NCBI RefSeq assembly: GCF_000238595.1
Contig: NZ_AGTS01000140.1
Location: forward strand, 1-64,000
Source of the DNA: Acidovorax sp. NO-1
Lineage (GTDB): Bacteria > Pseudomonadota > Gammaproteobacteria > Burkholderiales > Burkholderiaceae_C
Reading direction: 5' to 3'
Length of the DNA stretch: 64,000 nucleotides
The position numbers and the translations under genes were made by a program. The notes under the pieces are model-generated. The model searched no databases. It was not told the origin of the DNA and saw only the letters and a program-made list of their open reading frames with translations. Within the stretch, counting starts at the first letter, position 1. Every line of letters starts with the position of its first letter. Below, in pieces: positions 18,816 through 27,995 of this stretch.

Positions 18816-20368
18816 GGCAGGTCGTCCTCGGTATCGAGCCCCGGCAGCACGTCGGTGCGCCTGCCCGCCACGGGCATGGCGGTGTCGGGCGCGGGCAGGT
18901 CCTGCACATCGCGCAGCCTGCGCTGGATGGCGCGGGTGCGCACGCCCACCTCGTCAAACTTCTTGGCAGCGGCGTCTATGGATTTTTTGGTGGCCTCCAC
19001 CACGTCGCCAAACTTGGCGAACTCGGTTTTCACACTGCCCAGCAGGCTCCACACCTCGGACGAGCGCTTTTCGATCGCCAGCGTCTTGAAACCCATCTGC
19101 AGGCTGTTGAGCATGGCCGCCAGGTTGGCCGGGCCGGTGATCATCACGCGGCAATCGTTCTGCACGGCTTCGACCAGCCCTGGGCGGCGCATCACCTCGG
19201 CAAACAGGCCTTCGGTGGGCAGGTAGAGCACGGCAAAGTCGGTGGTGTGCGGGGGCGAGACGTATTTGGCAAAAATCTTCTTCGCTTCGAGCTTGATGGA
19301 CGTCTCGAACGCGTTGCCTGCAGAGGCCACAAGCAGCTTGTCCGCCGCGTCCTGCGCGTCCATGAGGCGCTGGTACTGCTCCACCGGGTATTTGGAGTCG
19401 ATGGGCAACCACACCGGGTGCTCCTCGCTCTTGCCCGGAAGGCGGATCGCAAATTCCACCAGCTCGTCGCTGCCCGGCACGGTCTTGACGTTGCGCGCGA
19501 ACTGGTCGGGCGTGAGCACGTTGTCGATGATGGCACCGAGCTGCATCTCGCCCCAGGTGCCGCGCGACTTCACGTTGGTCATCACGCGTTTCAAGTCGCC
19601 CACGCTGCCGGCCAGGGTCTGCATCTCGCCCAGGCCCTTGTGCACTTGTTCGAGCCGGTCGCTCACCAGCTTGAAGGATTCGCCCAGGCGCTGCTCCAGC
19701 GTGGCGTGGAGCTTTTCGTCCACCGTGCGGCGCATTTCCTCGAGCTTGGTGGCGTTGTCGGCCTGGATGGCGGCCAGGCGCTCGTTGAGCGCGGTGCGCA
19801 GCTGCTCGGCATTGTGCTGGCTGCCCTGCACCAGCCCGGTGAGCTGCTGCGACACCGCGTCTTGCAGCACCGCAAACTGGTTCCTGATCTGAAAGCTGTT
19901 GGCCTCGAGCTGATCTTTGAGCGCTTGCGACATCACCCCCAGCTGCGACTGGGTGTCGCTCTTGAGCGAATCGAGCGTAAGGCGCGTGGCTGCGTCCAGG
20001 GCCGTGAGGCGCTGCTCCAGCCGCGCCTCGAACACGCCAAAGGCGGCCAACAGCTCGGCACGGCCGTTGCGCGATTCGGCCACCGCTTGCGTCAAACGCT
20101 CATCGACGGCGTGGCGCAGCCCCTCCAGCGTGGTCTGCGTGGTTTGGGTGAAGCCGCGCAGCTGCTGGCCCATGCCATCCAGTGCGCCATCGTTCTTGGC
20201 CACGGCCAGCTGGGTGGCCTGCGTGGTGTGCTCCAGCGCCTGCAGGCGCGCCAGCCATTCGGGCGGCAAGTCCACCCGGGGGCGGCGTACCAGCATCAGC
20301 ACCAGCAAAACCACCACCAGGGCCAGCAGCGCCAGGGCCGCCAGCAGTGCAAGGGTCTCAGTCGTCAA
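18812..20368 (-). CDS. rmuC: DNA recombination protein RmuC
   Basis: Protein of 518 residues: an N-terminal membrane helix (residues 5-28), a long coiled-coil region (about 45-235), and a C-terminal RmuC domain with the nuclease-like fold (GTWGEMQLGAIIDNVLTPDQFARNVKTVPG, VWLPIDSKYPVEQYQRLMDA, and FAVLYLPTEGLFAEVMRRPGLVE). E. coli RmuC limits certain chromosomal inversions. The start is an upstream TTG, because no ATG precedes the membrane segment. It overlaps the MFS gene by 4 bp. Confidence 0.9.
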   Translation of the reverse strand: MTTETLALLAALALLALVVVLLVLMLVRRPRVDLPPEWLARLQALEHTTQATQLAVAKNDGALDGMGQQLRGFTQTTQTTLEGLRHAVDERLTQAVAESRNGRAELLAAFGVFEARLEQRLTALDAATRLTLDSLKSDTQSQLGVMSQALKDQLEANSFQIRNQFAVLQDAVSQQLTGLVQGSQHNAEQLRTALNERLAAIQADNATKLEEMRRTVDEKLHATLEQRLGESFKLVSDRLEQVHKGLGEMQTLAGSVGDLKRVMTNVKSRGTWGEMQLGAIIDNVLTPDQFARNVKTVPGSDELVEFAIRLPGKSEEHPVWLPIDSKYPVEQYQRLMDAQDAADKLLVASAGNAFETSIKLEAKKIFAKYVSPPHTTDFAVLYLPTEGLFAEVMRRPGLVEAVQNDCRVMITGPANLAAMLNSLQMGFKTLAIEKRSSEVWSLLGSVKTEFAKFGDVVEATKKSIDAAAKKFDEVGVRTRAIQRRLRDVQDLPAPDTAMPVAGRRTDVLPGLDTEDDLP

Positions 20369-20381
20369 GGTTGTTTACTAT

Positions 20382-20436
20382 TATTTTTATAGCTGCTTGC
20401 GCTTGATGGAAAAGCGCCAGAGGCCAATTTGATTCA
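20382..20436. repeat. Short palindromic intergenic repeat, copy 4
   Basis: Well-preserved member of the family (tatagctgcttgcgcttgat, then ggaaaagcgccagaggccaa) in the gap between the 2-hydroxyacid dehydrogenase stop and rmuC. Confidence 0.75.
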
Positions 20437-20446
20437 AACTTTGCCG

Positions 20447-21442
20447 TCAACCCGCCCGCGCTGCTCCGGCCACCGGCGTGTTCACGGGCGTGAGTGCTCC
20501 GCGCCCCTCGAAGTAGGCAATCAGGTTATCGGCGGCCAGGTCGGCCATGGCGCGCCGCGTGGGCACGGTGGCACTGGCGATGTGGGGCGTGAGCACCACA
20601 TTGGGCACGTTGAGCAGGCCGGGGTGCACCTGCGGCTCGCCTTCAAACACGTCCAGGCCCGCTGCGGCAATGCGCCGCTCGCGCAGCGCCACGGCCAGTG
20701 CCTCATCATGAACAATGCCGCCGCGCGCGATGTTGACGAGCGTGGCCGTGGGCTTCATCAGCGCCAGCTCTGCCGCGCCGATGGTGTGGTGCGAGGCGGG
20801 TGTGTACGGCACCACCAGCACTACATGGTCTGCGGTGCGCAGCAGCGCCTCCTTGCCGACGTAGGTGGCCTTGCATTCGGCCTCCAGCGCGGCCGACAGG
20901 CGCGAGCGGTTGTGATAGATGACCTTCATGCCAAACCCGTGCGCGCCGCGCCGGGCAATGCCCTGGCCGATGCGGCCCATGCCGATGATGCCGAGCGTGC
21001 TGCCGTGGATGTCACTGCCCGCGAACATGTCGTAGCTCCACTTCGTCCATTTTCCGGCGCGCAGGAAATGCTCGCTCTCGGCCATGCGGCGGGCCGTGGC
21101 CATGAGCAGCGCAAAGCCGAAGTCGGCCGTGGTTTCGGTGAGCACATCGGGCGTGTTGGTGCCCTGCACGCCTGCGGCGGTCATGGCGTCCACGTCGAAG
21201 TTGTTGTAGCCCACCGCCATGTTGGCCACAATTTTCAGGCGCGGGGCGGCCGCCAGCAGGTTGGCGTCAATGCGCTCGCTGCCGGTGGTGAAGGCGCCGT
21301 CCTTGTCGGCCATCCGGGCTGCCAGCTGTGCGGGGGTCAGGATGGTGTCCTCGGGGTTGTCATCCACCTCGAAGTGCGCGCGCAGGCGCTCGACGATGTC
21401 GGGAAAGATGGCGCGGGCTATCAGAATGCGGGGCTTGGTCAT
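20447..21442 (-). CDS. D-isomer-specific 2-hydroxyacid dehydrogenase (glyoxylate/hydroxypyruvate reductase-like)
   Basis: NAD(P)H-dependent reductase of 331 residues. Its nucleotide-binding motif is GIIGMGRIGQGIARR near residue 150. The catalytic triad is visible as Arg in NIARGGIVHDEAL, Glu in LDVFEGEP and His in LTPHIASAT. The best match by eye is the GhrB/glyoxylate reductase group. The start at 21442 (MTKPRILIARAIFPDIV) is the natural family N-terminus; an upstream in-frame start would run into the antiporter gene. Confidence 0.88.
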   Translation of the reverse strand: MTKPRILIARAIFPDIVERLRAHFEVDDNPEDTILTPAQLAARMADKDGAFTTGSERIDANLLAAAPRLKIVANMAVGYNNFDVDAMTAAGVQGTNTPDVLTETTADFGFALLMATARRMAESEHFLRAGKWTKWSYDMFAGSDIHGSTLGIIGMGRIGQGIARRGAHGFGMKVIYHNRSRLSAALEAECKATYVGKEALLRTADHVVLVVPYTPASHHTIGAAELALMKPTATLVNIARGGIVHDEALAVALRERRIAAAGLDVFEGEPQVHPGLLNVPNVVLTPHIASATVPTRRAMADLAADNLIAYFEGRGALTPVNTPVAGAARAG

Positions 21443-21459
21443 GGCCGTCAAAACTCCAT

Positions 21460-21672
21460 TCAGCGGAACCAGATCAACGTCATCAGAATGAAAAGCGGCA
21501 CCAGGATGCCCCCCGACCACAGCATGTAGCCGAAGAAACTGGGCATCTTCACGCCGCGGTCCTCGGCAATGGCCTTGACCATGAGGTTGGGTGCATTACC
21601 GATGTAGGTGTTGGCGCCCATGAACACTGCCCCTGCCGAAATGGCAGCCAGCGTGGGTGCTAGCGTGGTCAT
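21460..21672 (-). CDS. NhaD-like Na+/H+ antiporter, C-terminal part, frameshifted
   Basis: Encodes the last two membrane helices of the antiporter at 21669-22874 ([60 protein letters not shown]). The [16 protein letters not shown] loop is a signature of the ArsB/NhaD ion-transporter superfamily and cannot stand alone. It follows the N-terminal part in another frame after a run of G on the coding strand. One added G would give [18 protein letters not shown]. Confidence 0.8.
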   Translation of the reverse strand: MTTLAPTLAAISAGAVFMGANTYIGNAPNLMVKAIAEDRGVKMPSFFGYMLWSGGILVPLFILMTLIWFR

Positions 21673-22874
21673 GAGGGTGGCCGGATCCCCCCCGCGGTAT
21701 TGAAGAACACGAGGTAGGTGGGCGCGTTGTCCAAAAAGGAACTCAGGGCGCCCGTGGCCCAGAAATACATGGCGGGGTCGGGCGATCCATCGGCGCGGGT
21801 GACGGCCGACACGATGGCACCAAACGGACCATTGACCCCGGCCTTGAGCATGGCAATGACCGGGATGATGGTGAGGAAGATGCCCGCAAAAAGCTTGGCC
21901 ACCTCCTGCATCGGCCCCCAGCCGAACTGGTTGTCTTCATGCACCGTGCGGGGTGTCAGCCACAGGGACACGAAGGTCACGATGACGAGACCCACATCGC
22001 GCACGATGCCCGGCAGACCGACTTCGGTGCCCGCGATGTTGAACGCCACCGGCGACTTCCAGAAGCCGCTGACCAGCACCAGGGCCACCACCACACCCAG
22101 CAGGGCGAAGTTGACCTTGCCATCAAAGCCGATGGCGCGGCTGTCGGGGGTCGGGTCGGCCGCAAGCACCTCGTGGTGGCGGCGGTAGTACCAGCTGTCC
22201 AGCACGAAGAAGATGGCCAGCAGCGAGCCCACCATGAACAGCGTCTCCGGGAAGATGTGGCGCACCGTCCAAAAGAAATCCACGCCCTTGAGGAAACCCA
22301 GAAAGAGGGGTGGATCGCCCAGCGGCGTGAGCGAGCCCCCCGCGTTGGAGACGATGAAGATGAAAAACACCACCACATGCGCCACGTGCTTGCGGTTGTC
22401 GTTGGCGCGGATCAGCGGACGGATCAGCAGCATGGACGCCCCCGTGGTGCCCATGAAGCTGGCGAGCACCGAACCGATGGCAAGAATGGCCGTGTTGAGC
22501 CCCGGACTGCCATGCAGGTTGCCCCGGATGAAGATCCCGCCCGCCACCGTGAACAGCGCCGTGAGCAGGATCACGAACGGGATGTACTCGGCCACCAGCG
22601 CGTGCACCAGGCTCACCCCTGCCACGCCCGGCCCGAAGGTGATGGCAAACGGCACCAGAAACGCCAGCCCCCAGGCCGCAGCGACCTTGCCGAAGTGGTG
22701 GTGCCAGAAGATGGGCGCCAGGAGCGGCATGATCGCAATCGACAGCAGAATGCCCGCGAACGGCACACCCCACAGCACCGACAGCTGGCTGCCATCCAGG
22801 TCTGCCGCTGCAGCCAAACCCGGCAGTGCGCCGAGCAGGGTGGCACAAGCCAGCCCGCGCGAAAACTTCGTCAT
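21669..22874 (-). CDS. NhaD-like Na+/H+ antiporter, N-terminal part, frameshifted
   Basis: First 401 codons of a Na+/H+ antiporter of the ArsB/NhaD superfamily, with ten or so helices. [52 protein letters not shown] is the characteristic centre, and [19 protein letters not shown] opens the last conserved block. The frame then ends within nine codons as IRPPS. Seven G residues stand at the break (complement of 21686-21692), where eight would continue into the C-terminal part. A good ribosome binding site (GGAGGAG) precedes the ATG at 22874. The whole protein would be about 470 residues. Confidence 0.85.
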   Translation of the reverse strand: MTKFSRGLACATLLGALPGLAAAADLDGSQLSVLWGVPFAGILLSIAIMPLLAPIFWHHHFGKVAAAWGLAFLVPFAITFGPGVAGVSLVHALVAEYIPFVILLTALFTVAGGIFIRGNLHGSPGLNTAILAIGSVLASFMGTTGASMLLIRPLIRANDNRKHVAHVVVFFIFIVSNAGGSLTPLGDPPLFLGFLKGVDFFWTVRHIFPETLFMVGSLLAIFFVLDSWYYRRHHEVLAADPTPDSRAIGFDGKVNFALLGVVVALVLVSGFWKSPVAFNIAGTEVGLPGIVRDVGLVIVTFVSLWLTPRTVHEDNQFGWGPMQEVAKLFAGIFLTIIPVIAMLKAGVNGPFGAIVSAVTRADGSPDPAMYFWATGALSSFLDNAPTYLVFFNTAGGIRPPS

Positions 22875-22939
22875 TTTTGTCTCCTCCGTTCAATTCTTGT
22901 CTGGCGCTGCACCCCACCCCAGGGCGCCCCCTCCCTCGA

Positions 22940-24160
22940 TCACGCCGATGCAGGGACGTCGAACACCTGGCGCAGATAGGCCAGATACTTTTCGTCGTCG
23001 CACATGCCCTTGCCCGGCGTGTCCGACAGCTTGGCCACGGGCTGGTCGTTGCAGCGCGTCATCTTGATCACCACCTGCAGCGGCTCGTGCACGGGCGGGC
23101 TGCCCAGGTCATTGGTCAGGTTGGTGCCGATGCCGAACGCCAGCTGGCAGCGGCCGCGGAACTGCTGGTAAAGCTCGATGGTGCGCGGGATGGTCAGCGC
23201 GTCGCTGAAGATCAGGGTCTTGGTCAGCGGGTCCACGCGGTTCTTGCGGTAGTGCTCCAGCAGGCGCTCGCCCCAGGCAAACGGGTCGCCGCTGTCATGC
23301 CGTGCGCCGTCGAACAGCTTGCAGAAGTACAGGTCGAAGTCGCGCAAGAAGGCGCTCATGCCGTACACGTCCGACAGTGCAATGCCCAGGTCGCCCCGGT
23401 ATTCCTTGGCCCACATCTCAAAGCCGAACACCTGGCTGTCGCGCAGGCGCGGGCCCAGCGCCTGGCAGGCCTGCAGGTATTCGTGCGCCATGGTGCCCAG
23501 GGGCGTCACGCCCAGCTTCATCGCATACAGCACGTTGCTGGTGCCGGCAAACTGGCCCGGGCCTGCGGGGGCACCGGGGCGGCGGTCGCCGGTGCCCAGG
23601 CGCGCCACCAGCACGCGCAGCACCTCTTCGTGCCAGGCGCGGGAAAAGCGGCGGCGCGTGCCGTAGTCGGCGATCTTGAGGTCGGACAGACCCTCGCCCT
23701 GCAGCAGTGCAATCTTGGCGTCGAGCCGGCGGCGGCCTTCGAGGAAGTCGGGCACCTTCTGGGTGTTGCGGAAGTACACCTCGTTGATGATGGCCAGCAC
23801 CGGAATCTCGAACAGGATGGTGTGCAGCCAGGGCCCGCGGATGGTGATGTCGATCTCGCCGTTGTGCTGGGGCGTGACGGTGATGTATTTCTCGTTGAGC
23901 CGGAACAGCCCGAGAAAATCCACGAAGTCGCTCTTGATGAAGCGCAGCGACCGCAGGTAGGCCAGCTCGGCATCCTGAAAATGCAGGCTGCACAGTGAGC
24001 GGATCTCGTCGCGGATCTCACCCACAAACGGTGCCAGCTGCACGCCGGGGTTGCGGCACTTGAACTTGTACTCCACCTGCGCCCCCGGAAACTGGTGCAG
24101 CACCACCTGCATCATGGTGAACTTGTACAGGTCGGTGTCGAGCAGGCTGGTGATGATCAT
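22940..24160 (-). CDS. pncB: Nicotinate phosphoribosyltransferase
   Basis: NAD salvage enzyme that joins nicotinate and PRPP with ATP hydrolysis; 406 residues, the normal bacterial size. It begins [25 protein letters not shown], the standard PncB N-terminus; a start six codons earlier is possible. Further landmarks are [67 protein letters not shown] (the region of the phosphorylated histidine) and [19 protein letters not shown]. It stands alone, on the same strand as its neighbours. Confidence 0.93.
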   Translation of the reverse strand: MIITSLLDTDLYKFTMMQVVLHQFPGAQVEYKFKCRNPGVQLAPFVGEIRDEIRSLCSLHFQDAELAYLRSLRFIKSDFVDFLGLFRLNEKYITVTPQHNGEIDITIRGPWLHTILFEIPVLAIINEVYFRNTQKVPDFLEGRRRLDAKIALLQGEGLSDLKIADYGTRRRFSRAWHEEVLRVLVARLGTGDRRPGAPAGPGQFAGTSNVLYAMKLGVTPLGTMAHEYLQACQALGPRLRDSQVFGFEMWAKEYRGDLGIALSDVYGMSAFLRDFDLYFCKLFDGARHDSGDPFAWGERLLEHYRKNRVDPLTKTLIFSDALTIPRTIELYQQFRGRCQLAFGIGTNLTNDLGSPPVHEPLQVVIKMTRCNDQPVAKLSDTPGKGMCDDEKYLAYLRQVFDVPASA

Positions 24161-24231
24161 GGGCGGGGCAGGCAGCAAGACTTCAGAGTGTAGGCCATCG
24201 CTCCACCCCGTGCCGGGCAGCCACTATTGAA

Positions 24232-24285
24232 GCAAAACTGGCCGCCAAGGCATACCCATCAAGCGCAAGCAGCTATCAATTTGAT
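24232..24285. repeat. Short palindromic intergenic repeat, copy 5 (reverse orientation)
   Basis: Inverted copy (catacccatcaagcgcaagc agctatcaatttgattg) whose right edge overlaps the last codons and stop of the thioesterase gene. Confidence 0.7.
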
Positions 24286-24770
24286 TGCACCACCAGCGCC
24301 TGCAGCACAGCGCGCAGGGGCTCGGGCACCGGCACGGGTCGGCGCGTCTCGCGATCGACATACACATGGATGAAATGCCCCGCGGCAGCCGACAGCGGCT
24401 CGCCCTGCGCGAACAGGCCCACTTCGTAACGCACGCTGGAGCCACCCAGCCGCGCCACGCGAATGCCCGCTTCCACCGTTTGCGGAAAAGCCAGCGGCGC
24501 AAAGTAGTTGCACTGGGTTTCAATGACGAGGCCAATGGTCTCGCCCGCGTGGATGTCGAGCACGCCCTGGTCGATGAGGTGCGCGTTCACGGCCGTGTCA
24601 AACCAGCTGTAGTACACAACGTTGTTCACGTGCCCGTAAACATCGTTGTCGGCCCAGCGCGTGGTGATGGGGCGGAATACGCGGTAGGCGCTGCGGGGCT
24701 GCGGGGCCGGGCGGGCAGGCGTGGATTGGGTGGAAGGCCCGGTGGACGGGGTGCTGGCGGCAGAGTTCAT
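24276..24770 (-). CDS. Acyl-CoA thioesterase (4HBT, hot-dog fold)
   Basis: Protein of 164 residues with a hot-dog fold. [29 protein letters not shown] contains the 4HBT catalytic aspartate region, and [37 protein letters not shown] the following strands. The first 35 residues are Ser/Pro/Thr-rich. The ATG at 24770 lies in a 4-bp overlap with the stop of the upstream deacetylase gene, so the two are translated together. The acyl substrate is unknown. The last codons (VVQSN) are shared with a palindromic repeat. Confidence 0.85.
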   Translation of the reverse strand: MNSAASTPSTGPSTQSTPARPAPQPRSAYRVFRPITTRWADNDVYGHVNNVVYYSWFDTAVNAHLIDQGVLDIHAGETIGLVIETQCNYFAPLAFPQTVEAGIRVARLGGSSVRYEVGLFAQGEPLSAAAGHFIHVYVDRETRRPVPVPEPLRAVLQALVVQSN

Positions 24771-25711
24771 GGCCGCACATTCTGCCAGCGCTGGTGGTAT
24801 TGCCACGCCACACGCCAGGTAGTGAGCTGGGCCTTCACGGTGTCCTCCAGATTGCGCCCATAGCCCCCGGCCATCGCAAAGGCAACCGGAATGCGCCGCT
24901 GCCACGCCCAGTCAAACACCCGCCGGTCGCGCGCCTCCAGCCCGTCGTGTGTCACTGCAAGGCGCCCCAGGCGGTCGCCTTCGTGCGGATCAGCCCCGGC
25001 CAGATAAAAGACAAACCGGGGCGCAAACCGCTGCTCCAGCGTTTGCAGCGCGAGCTCCAGGGCCTGCAGGTAGTCATCGTCGGTGCAGCCGTCGGGCAGC
25101 TCCACATCCAGGTCGCTGGGCTCCTTGCGAAACGGAAAATTGCGGGCCCCGTGCAACGACACCGTGAACACGCTGTGGTCGCCCTGAAAGATGTGCGCCG
25201 TGCCGTTGCCCTGGTGCACGTCCAGGTCAATCACGGCCACCTGCAGCGGCCGGCTGCCGCGCCCTCCCGCAGCGCCCTGTGCCCATTGCGCCTGCAACAG
25301 CCGCGTGGCCACCGCCACATCGTTGAAAACGCAAAAGCCACTGCCCTTGTGGGCGTAGGCATGGTGGGTGCCGCCCGCCAGGTTGCCGGCAACCCCTTCG
25401 AGCAACGCCACCTTGCTGGCGGCCACGGTAGCGCCCACCGAGTGCCGCGCGCGTTCGACCATGGCCTCACTCCAGGGGAAGCCGATTTCGCGCTGCGCGG
25501 GCGCGGCCAGGGTGCCATCGGCAATGGCGTCGATGTAGTGCGATGTATGGACCAGCGCGAGCTCACGGTCCGTTGCCGGGGTGGCCACCTGGAGTGACAC
25601 CCCCGGCAGGTGCTGCGCAATACGGTCGCGTAACAGGCGGTACTTGGCCATCGGGAAACGATGGGCTTCCGGCAAGGGCAGCACAAAATGGTCTGCGTAG
25701 TAAGCATGCAT
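24767..25711 (-). CDS. Histone deacetylase-family deacetylase
   Basis: Zn-dependent deacetylase of 314 residues, class II HDAC / acetoin-utilisation-like fold. Metal and catalytic motifs are in place: [23 protein letters not shown] (tandem histidines), [16 protein letters not shown] (DxH), and [19 protein letters not shown]. The ATG at 25711 ([24 protein letters not shown]) is the family N-terminus. Its partner gene encodes a thioesterase. The substrate is unknown; bacterial relatives act on acetylpolyamines or acetylated proteins. It is divergent from the phasin gene, sharing a regulatory gap of about 200 bp. Confidence 0.88.
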   Translation of the reverse strand: MHAYYADHFVLPLPEAHRFPMAKYRLLRDRIAQHLPGVSLQVATPATDRELALVHTSHYIDAIADGTLAAPAQREIGFPWSEAMVERARHSVGATVAASKVALLEGVAGNLAGGTHHAYAHKGSGFCVFNDVAVATRLLQAQWAQGAAGGRGSRPLQVAVIDLDVHQGNGTAHIFQGDHSVFTVSLHGARNFPFRKEPSDLDVELPDGCTDDDYLQALELALQTLEQRFAPRFVFYLAGADPHEGDRLGRLAVTHDGLEARDRRVFDWAWQRRIPVAFAMAGGYGRNLEDTVKAQLTTWRVAWQYHQRWQNVRP

Positions 25712-25758
25712 GACACGATTGTGGCAAGCGTCGCAATTCTTGGTGTTCGCCCCTAATA

Positions 25759-25773
25759 TGTTGCACTGCAACA
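25759..25773. promoter_or_regulatory. Palindromic operator 1 (probable PhaR site)
   Basis: Perfect 15-bp palindrome TGTTGCACTGCAACA, about 20 bp upstream of the phasin -35 box. TGC-rich palindromes of this kind upstream of phasin genes are bound by PhaR in other PHB-forming bacteria; assignment to PhaR is by analogy. Confidence 0.6.
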
Positions 25774-25781
25774 AAAAGCGC

Positions 25782-25809
25782 TTGCAATCCTTTTTCAAGT
25801 GTCTAGAAT
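25782..25809 (+). promoter_or_regulatory. Sigma70-type promoter of the phasin gene
   Basis: TTGCAA (25782-25787), 16-bp spacer, TAGAAT (25804-25809). It lies between two TGC-rich palindromes, so a repressor bound at the second would cover the start of transcription. Confidence 0.5.
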
Positions 25810-25817
25810 TCGCTCCA

Positions 25818-25832
25818 TGCTGCACTGCAACA
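25818..25832. promoter_or_regulatory. Palindromic operator 2 (probable PhaR site)
   Basis: TGCTGCACTGCAACA, one base off a perfect palindrome, with its centre 59 bp from operator 1. It lies at the expected transcription start of the phasin gene. Confidence 0.55.
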
Positions 25833-25912
25833 TGACTTACCGAGTCAGGGCCAGCGCAGATGTCTTGTGAACCACCCTGGCCTTCAAGGCCCCCATTCTT
25901 AGGAGATATGAC

Positions 25913-26461
25913 ATGACGCTGACCGCTGAACAAATCCTGGCCTCGCACAAAGCCAACATCGAAACCCTGTTTGGTCTGACTACCAAGGCCTTTGAAGGCG
26001 TGGAAAAGCTGGTCGAACTGAACGTGACCGCTTCGCGCGCTGCCCTGTCGGAAGCCGCCAACCACACGCAAGCCGTGCTGGGCGTGAAGGACGCACAAGA
26101 ACTGCTGGCACTGCAAGCCGGCCTGTTCCAGCCCCTGGCTGAAAAGACTGCTGCCTACAGCCGCCACCTGTACGACATCGCTTCGGGTACCGGCGCCGAA
26201 TTCGGCAAGGCTTTCGAATCGCAGGCCACCGACGCGCAGAAGGCTTTCACCAACCTGGTGGACAGCGCCGCCAAGAACGCCCCCGCCGGCTCCGAAACCG
26301 CCGTGGCCGTGATGAAGAGCGCCGTTTCTGCCGCCAACAACGCGTTTGAATCGGTGCAAAAGGCTGTAAAGCAGGCGTCTGACGTGGCCGAAGCCAACTT
26401 CAACGCTGTGGCCAATACCGCCGCCAACGCTGCCAAGACCGCGGCTCCCCGCAAGCGTTAA
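25913..26461 (+). CDS. phaP: Phasin family protein
   Basis: Polyhydroxyalkanoate granule-coating protein of 182 residues, alanine-rich and helical without a signal peptide. [45 protein letters not shown] is the standard betaproteobacterial phasin start. The C-terminus is a run of alanine/lysine helix ([13 protein letters not shown]) like those that bind granules. A strong AGGAG lies upstream. Two palindromes around the promoter suggest PhaR-type repression that is lifted when granules form. The synthase genes are not in this window. Confidence 0.92.
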   Translation: MTLTAEQILASHKANIETLFGLTTKAFEGVEKLVELNVTASRAALSEAANHTQAVLGVKDAQELLALQAGLFQPLAEKTAAYSRHLYDIASGTGAEFGKAFESQATDAQKAFTNLVDSAAKNAPAGSETAVAVMKSAVSAANNAFESVQKAVKQASDVAEANFNAVANTAANAAKTAAPRKR

Positions 26462-26610
26462 GCAAACGCCCTGCGGTCTGGAGTACAAACTCTAGGTCGC
26501 CCTCAGGGATTACCCTGATAATTCAACCCATGCGCTGCTGACCCTGTCGACAGCGCCTCAGTTGTCTCCTTGGATCCTCTCGAAACCCCCGTTTCAGGGA
26601 TCCTTTTAAA

Positions 26611-26637
26611 GCCCGGTCCACGACCGGGCTTTTTTTT
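26611..26637 (+). terminator. Rho-independent terminator
   Basis: Stem GCCCGGT / ACCGGGC (26611-26617, 26623-26629) followed by eight T. It lies 150 bp after the phasin stop, in the same direction. The rest of the 362-bp gap from 26462 to 26823 holds no gene that I can see, only this terminator and the upstream region of the next gene. Confidence 0.8.
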
Positions 26638-26761
26638 GCCTGCTGGGTCCCAGCGACACCGACCAGGCACCACGGGCGAGGTGCGTTCTCAGGCGCGTAG
26701 TGGTTCCCTGTTGCGCTGCATCAATCACAAGGCCCTCATCCCCATTTCCATCGAGGAAATT

Positions 26762-26781
26762 AGTAAGAATAATTCGCGTTT
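26762..26781. promoter_or_regulatory. Candidate Fur box
   Basis: AGTAAGAATAATTCGCGTTT, a 16-of-20 match by eye to the Fur-type palindrome ATGAGAATAATTCTCATTT-like core. It lies 42 bp before the start of an iron-type binding-protein gene, where iron-dependent repression is expected. Confidence 0.5.
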
Positions 26782-26823
26782 GCTTTATCATTGATGCAAC
26801 CCAAAACCCTGAAAGATGCATCC

Positions 26824-27876
26824 ATGTCAAAGACAGTGAAAGCCGTGCTGAGCGTTTGTGCCCTGGTCGCCGCCGCAGGCGCCGCCCATGCCCAGGAACA
26901 GGTGGTGAACCTCTACTCGGCCCGCCACTACTCGACCGACGAAGCCCTGTACACCGGCTTCACCAAGGCCACGGGCATCAAGATCAACCGCGTGGATGCC
27001 GACGACGCCGGCATCCTGGCGCGCCTGAAGGCCGAAGGCTCAGCCTCGCCCGCTGACGTGATCCTGCTGGTGGACGCAGCCCGCCTGTACAAGGGTGAGG
27101 TCGATGGCCTGTTCCAGCCCATCCAGTCCAAGGTGCTGAACGACGCCATCCCCGCCAACCTGCGCAGCAAACCCGCTGCGGACGGCGGGATCGCCTGGTA
27201 CGGGCTGTCCACCCGCGCGCGCGTGATCGTTTACAACAAGGTCCGCATGCAGAAAGCGGATGTGGACACCTATGAAGAGCTCGCCGATCCCAAGAACAAA
27301 GGCAAGCTGTGCATCCGTTCTGGCTCGCACCCTTACAACCTGAGCCTGTTTGGCGCCGTGACCGAGCACCTGGGCGAACAAAAGGCCGAGGCCTGGCTCA
27401 AGGGCATGGTGGCCAACCTGGCGCGTCCTCCCAAGGGCGGCGATACAGACCAGATCAAGGCGGTAGCTGCCGGTGAGTGCGATATCGCCGTTACCAACAG
27501 CTATTACCTGGCCCGCCTGATGCGTTCCACCAAGCCCGAAGACGTGGCGGTGGTGAACAAGGTGGGCGTCGTCTTCCCCAACCAGGAATCCTGGGGCACC
27601 CACCTGAACATCGCTGGCGGCGCAGTGGCCAGGCACGCCAAGAACCAGGCCAATGCGGTCAAATTTCTTGAGTATCTGGCCAGCCCAGAGGCGCAGAACT
27701 ACTTTGCCAATGGCAACAACGAATGGCCTGCCGCCAAAGGCGTAGCGCTGGACAACCCCGCGCTCAAGGCCATGACGGGTGGACAGCCTTTCAAGAGCGA
27801 GACCATTCCCATCAGCGCCGTGGGCGCCAACACCACCAAGGTGCAGCAGATGCTGGACCGCGTGGGCTTCCAATAA
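26824..27876 (+). CDS. Fe(3+) ABC transporter substrate-binding protein
   Basis: Periplasmic ferric-iron binding protein of the FbpA/FutA/IdiA type, 350 residues. A signal peptide ends at AHAQ (about residue 24). [64 protein letters not shown] and [22 protein letters not shown] are typical; the tyrosines of the last segment and of SARHY are likely iron ligands. An upstream in-frame ATG at 26791 is possible. A Fur-like box precedes it. No permease or ATPase gene is adjacent, so it works with components encoded elsewhere or as an orphan. Confidence 0.88.
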   Translation: MSKTVKAVLSVCALVAAAGAAHAQEQVVNLYSARHYSTDEALYTGFTKATGIKINRVDADDAGILARLKAEGSASPADVILLVDAARLYKGEVDGLFQPIQSKVLNDAIPANLRSKPAADGGIAWYGLSTRARVIVYNKVRMQKADVDTYEELADPKNKGKLCIRSGSHPYNLSLFGAVTEHLGEQKAEAWLKGMVANLARPPKGGDTDQIKAVAAGECDIAVTNSYYLARLMRSTKPEDVAVVNKVGVVFPNQESWGTHLNIAGGAVARHAKNQANAVKFLEYLASPEAQNYFANGNNEWPAAKGVALDNPALKAMTGGQPFKSETIPISAVGANTTKVQQMLDRVGFQ

Positions 27877-27894
27877 GCCCACTCTGCACCACAC

Positions 27895-27918
27895 GCCCGG
27901 CCTGGCCGGGCTTTTTTT
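27895..27918 (+). terminator. Rho-independent terminator
   Basis: Stem GCCCGGC / GCCGGGC (27895-27901, 27905-27911), 3-nt loop, seven T. It ends the iron-binding-protein gene. Confidence 0.85.
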
Positions 27919-27951
27919 CGCGCGCAGAAAGCCCGCCCCGATGCGCCATAA

Positions 27952-27980
27952 TTGACATTTACGTTTACGTTAACGTCACA
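27952..27980. promoter_or_regulatory. Candidate LiuR-like operator upstream of the SDR gene
   Basis: TTGACA at 27952 is followed by overlapping ACGT units (tttacgtttacgttaacgtc, from 27958). Tandem ACGT palindromes of this look are associated with MerR-family LiuR-type regulators of branched-chain or fatty-acid degradation in proteobacteria. No matching -10 box was identified. Confidence 0.35.
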
Positions 27981-27995
27981 CACAGGAGACAGCAC

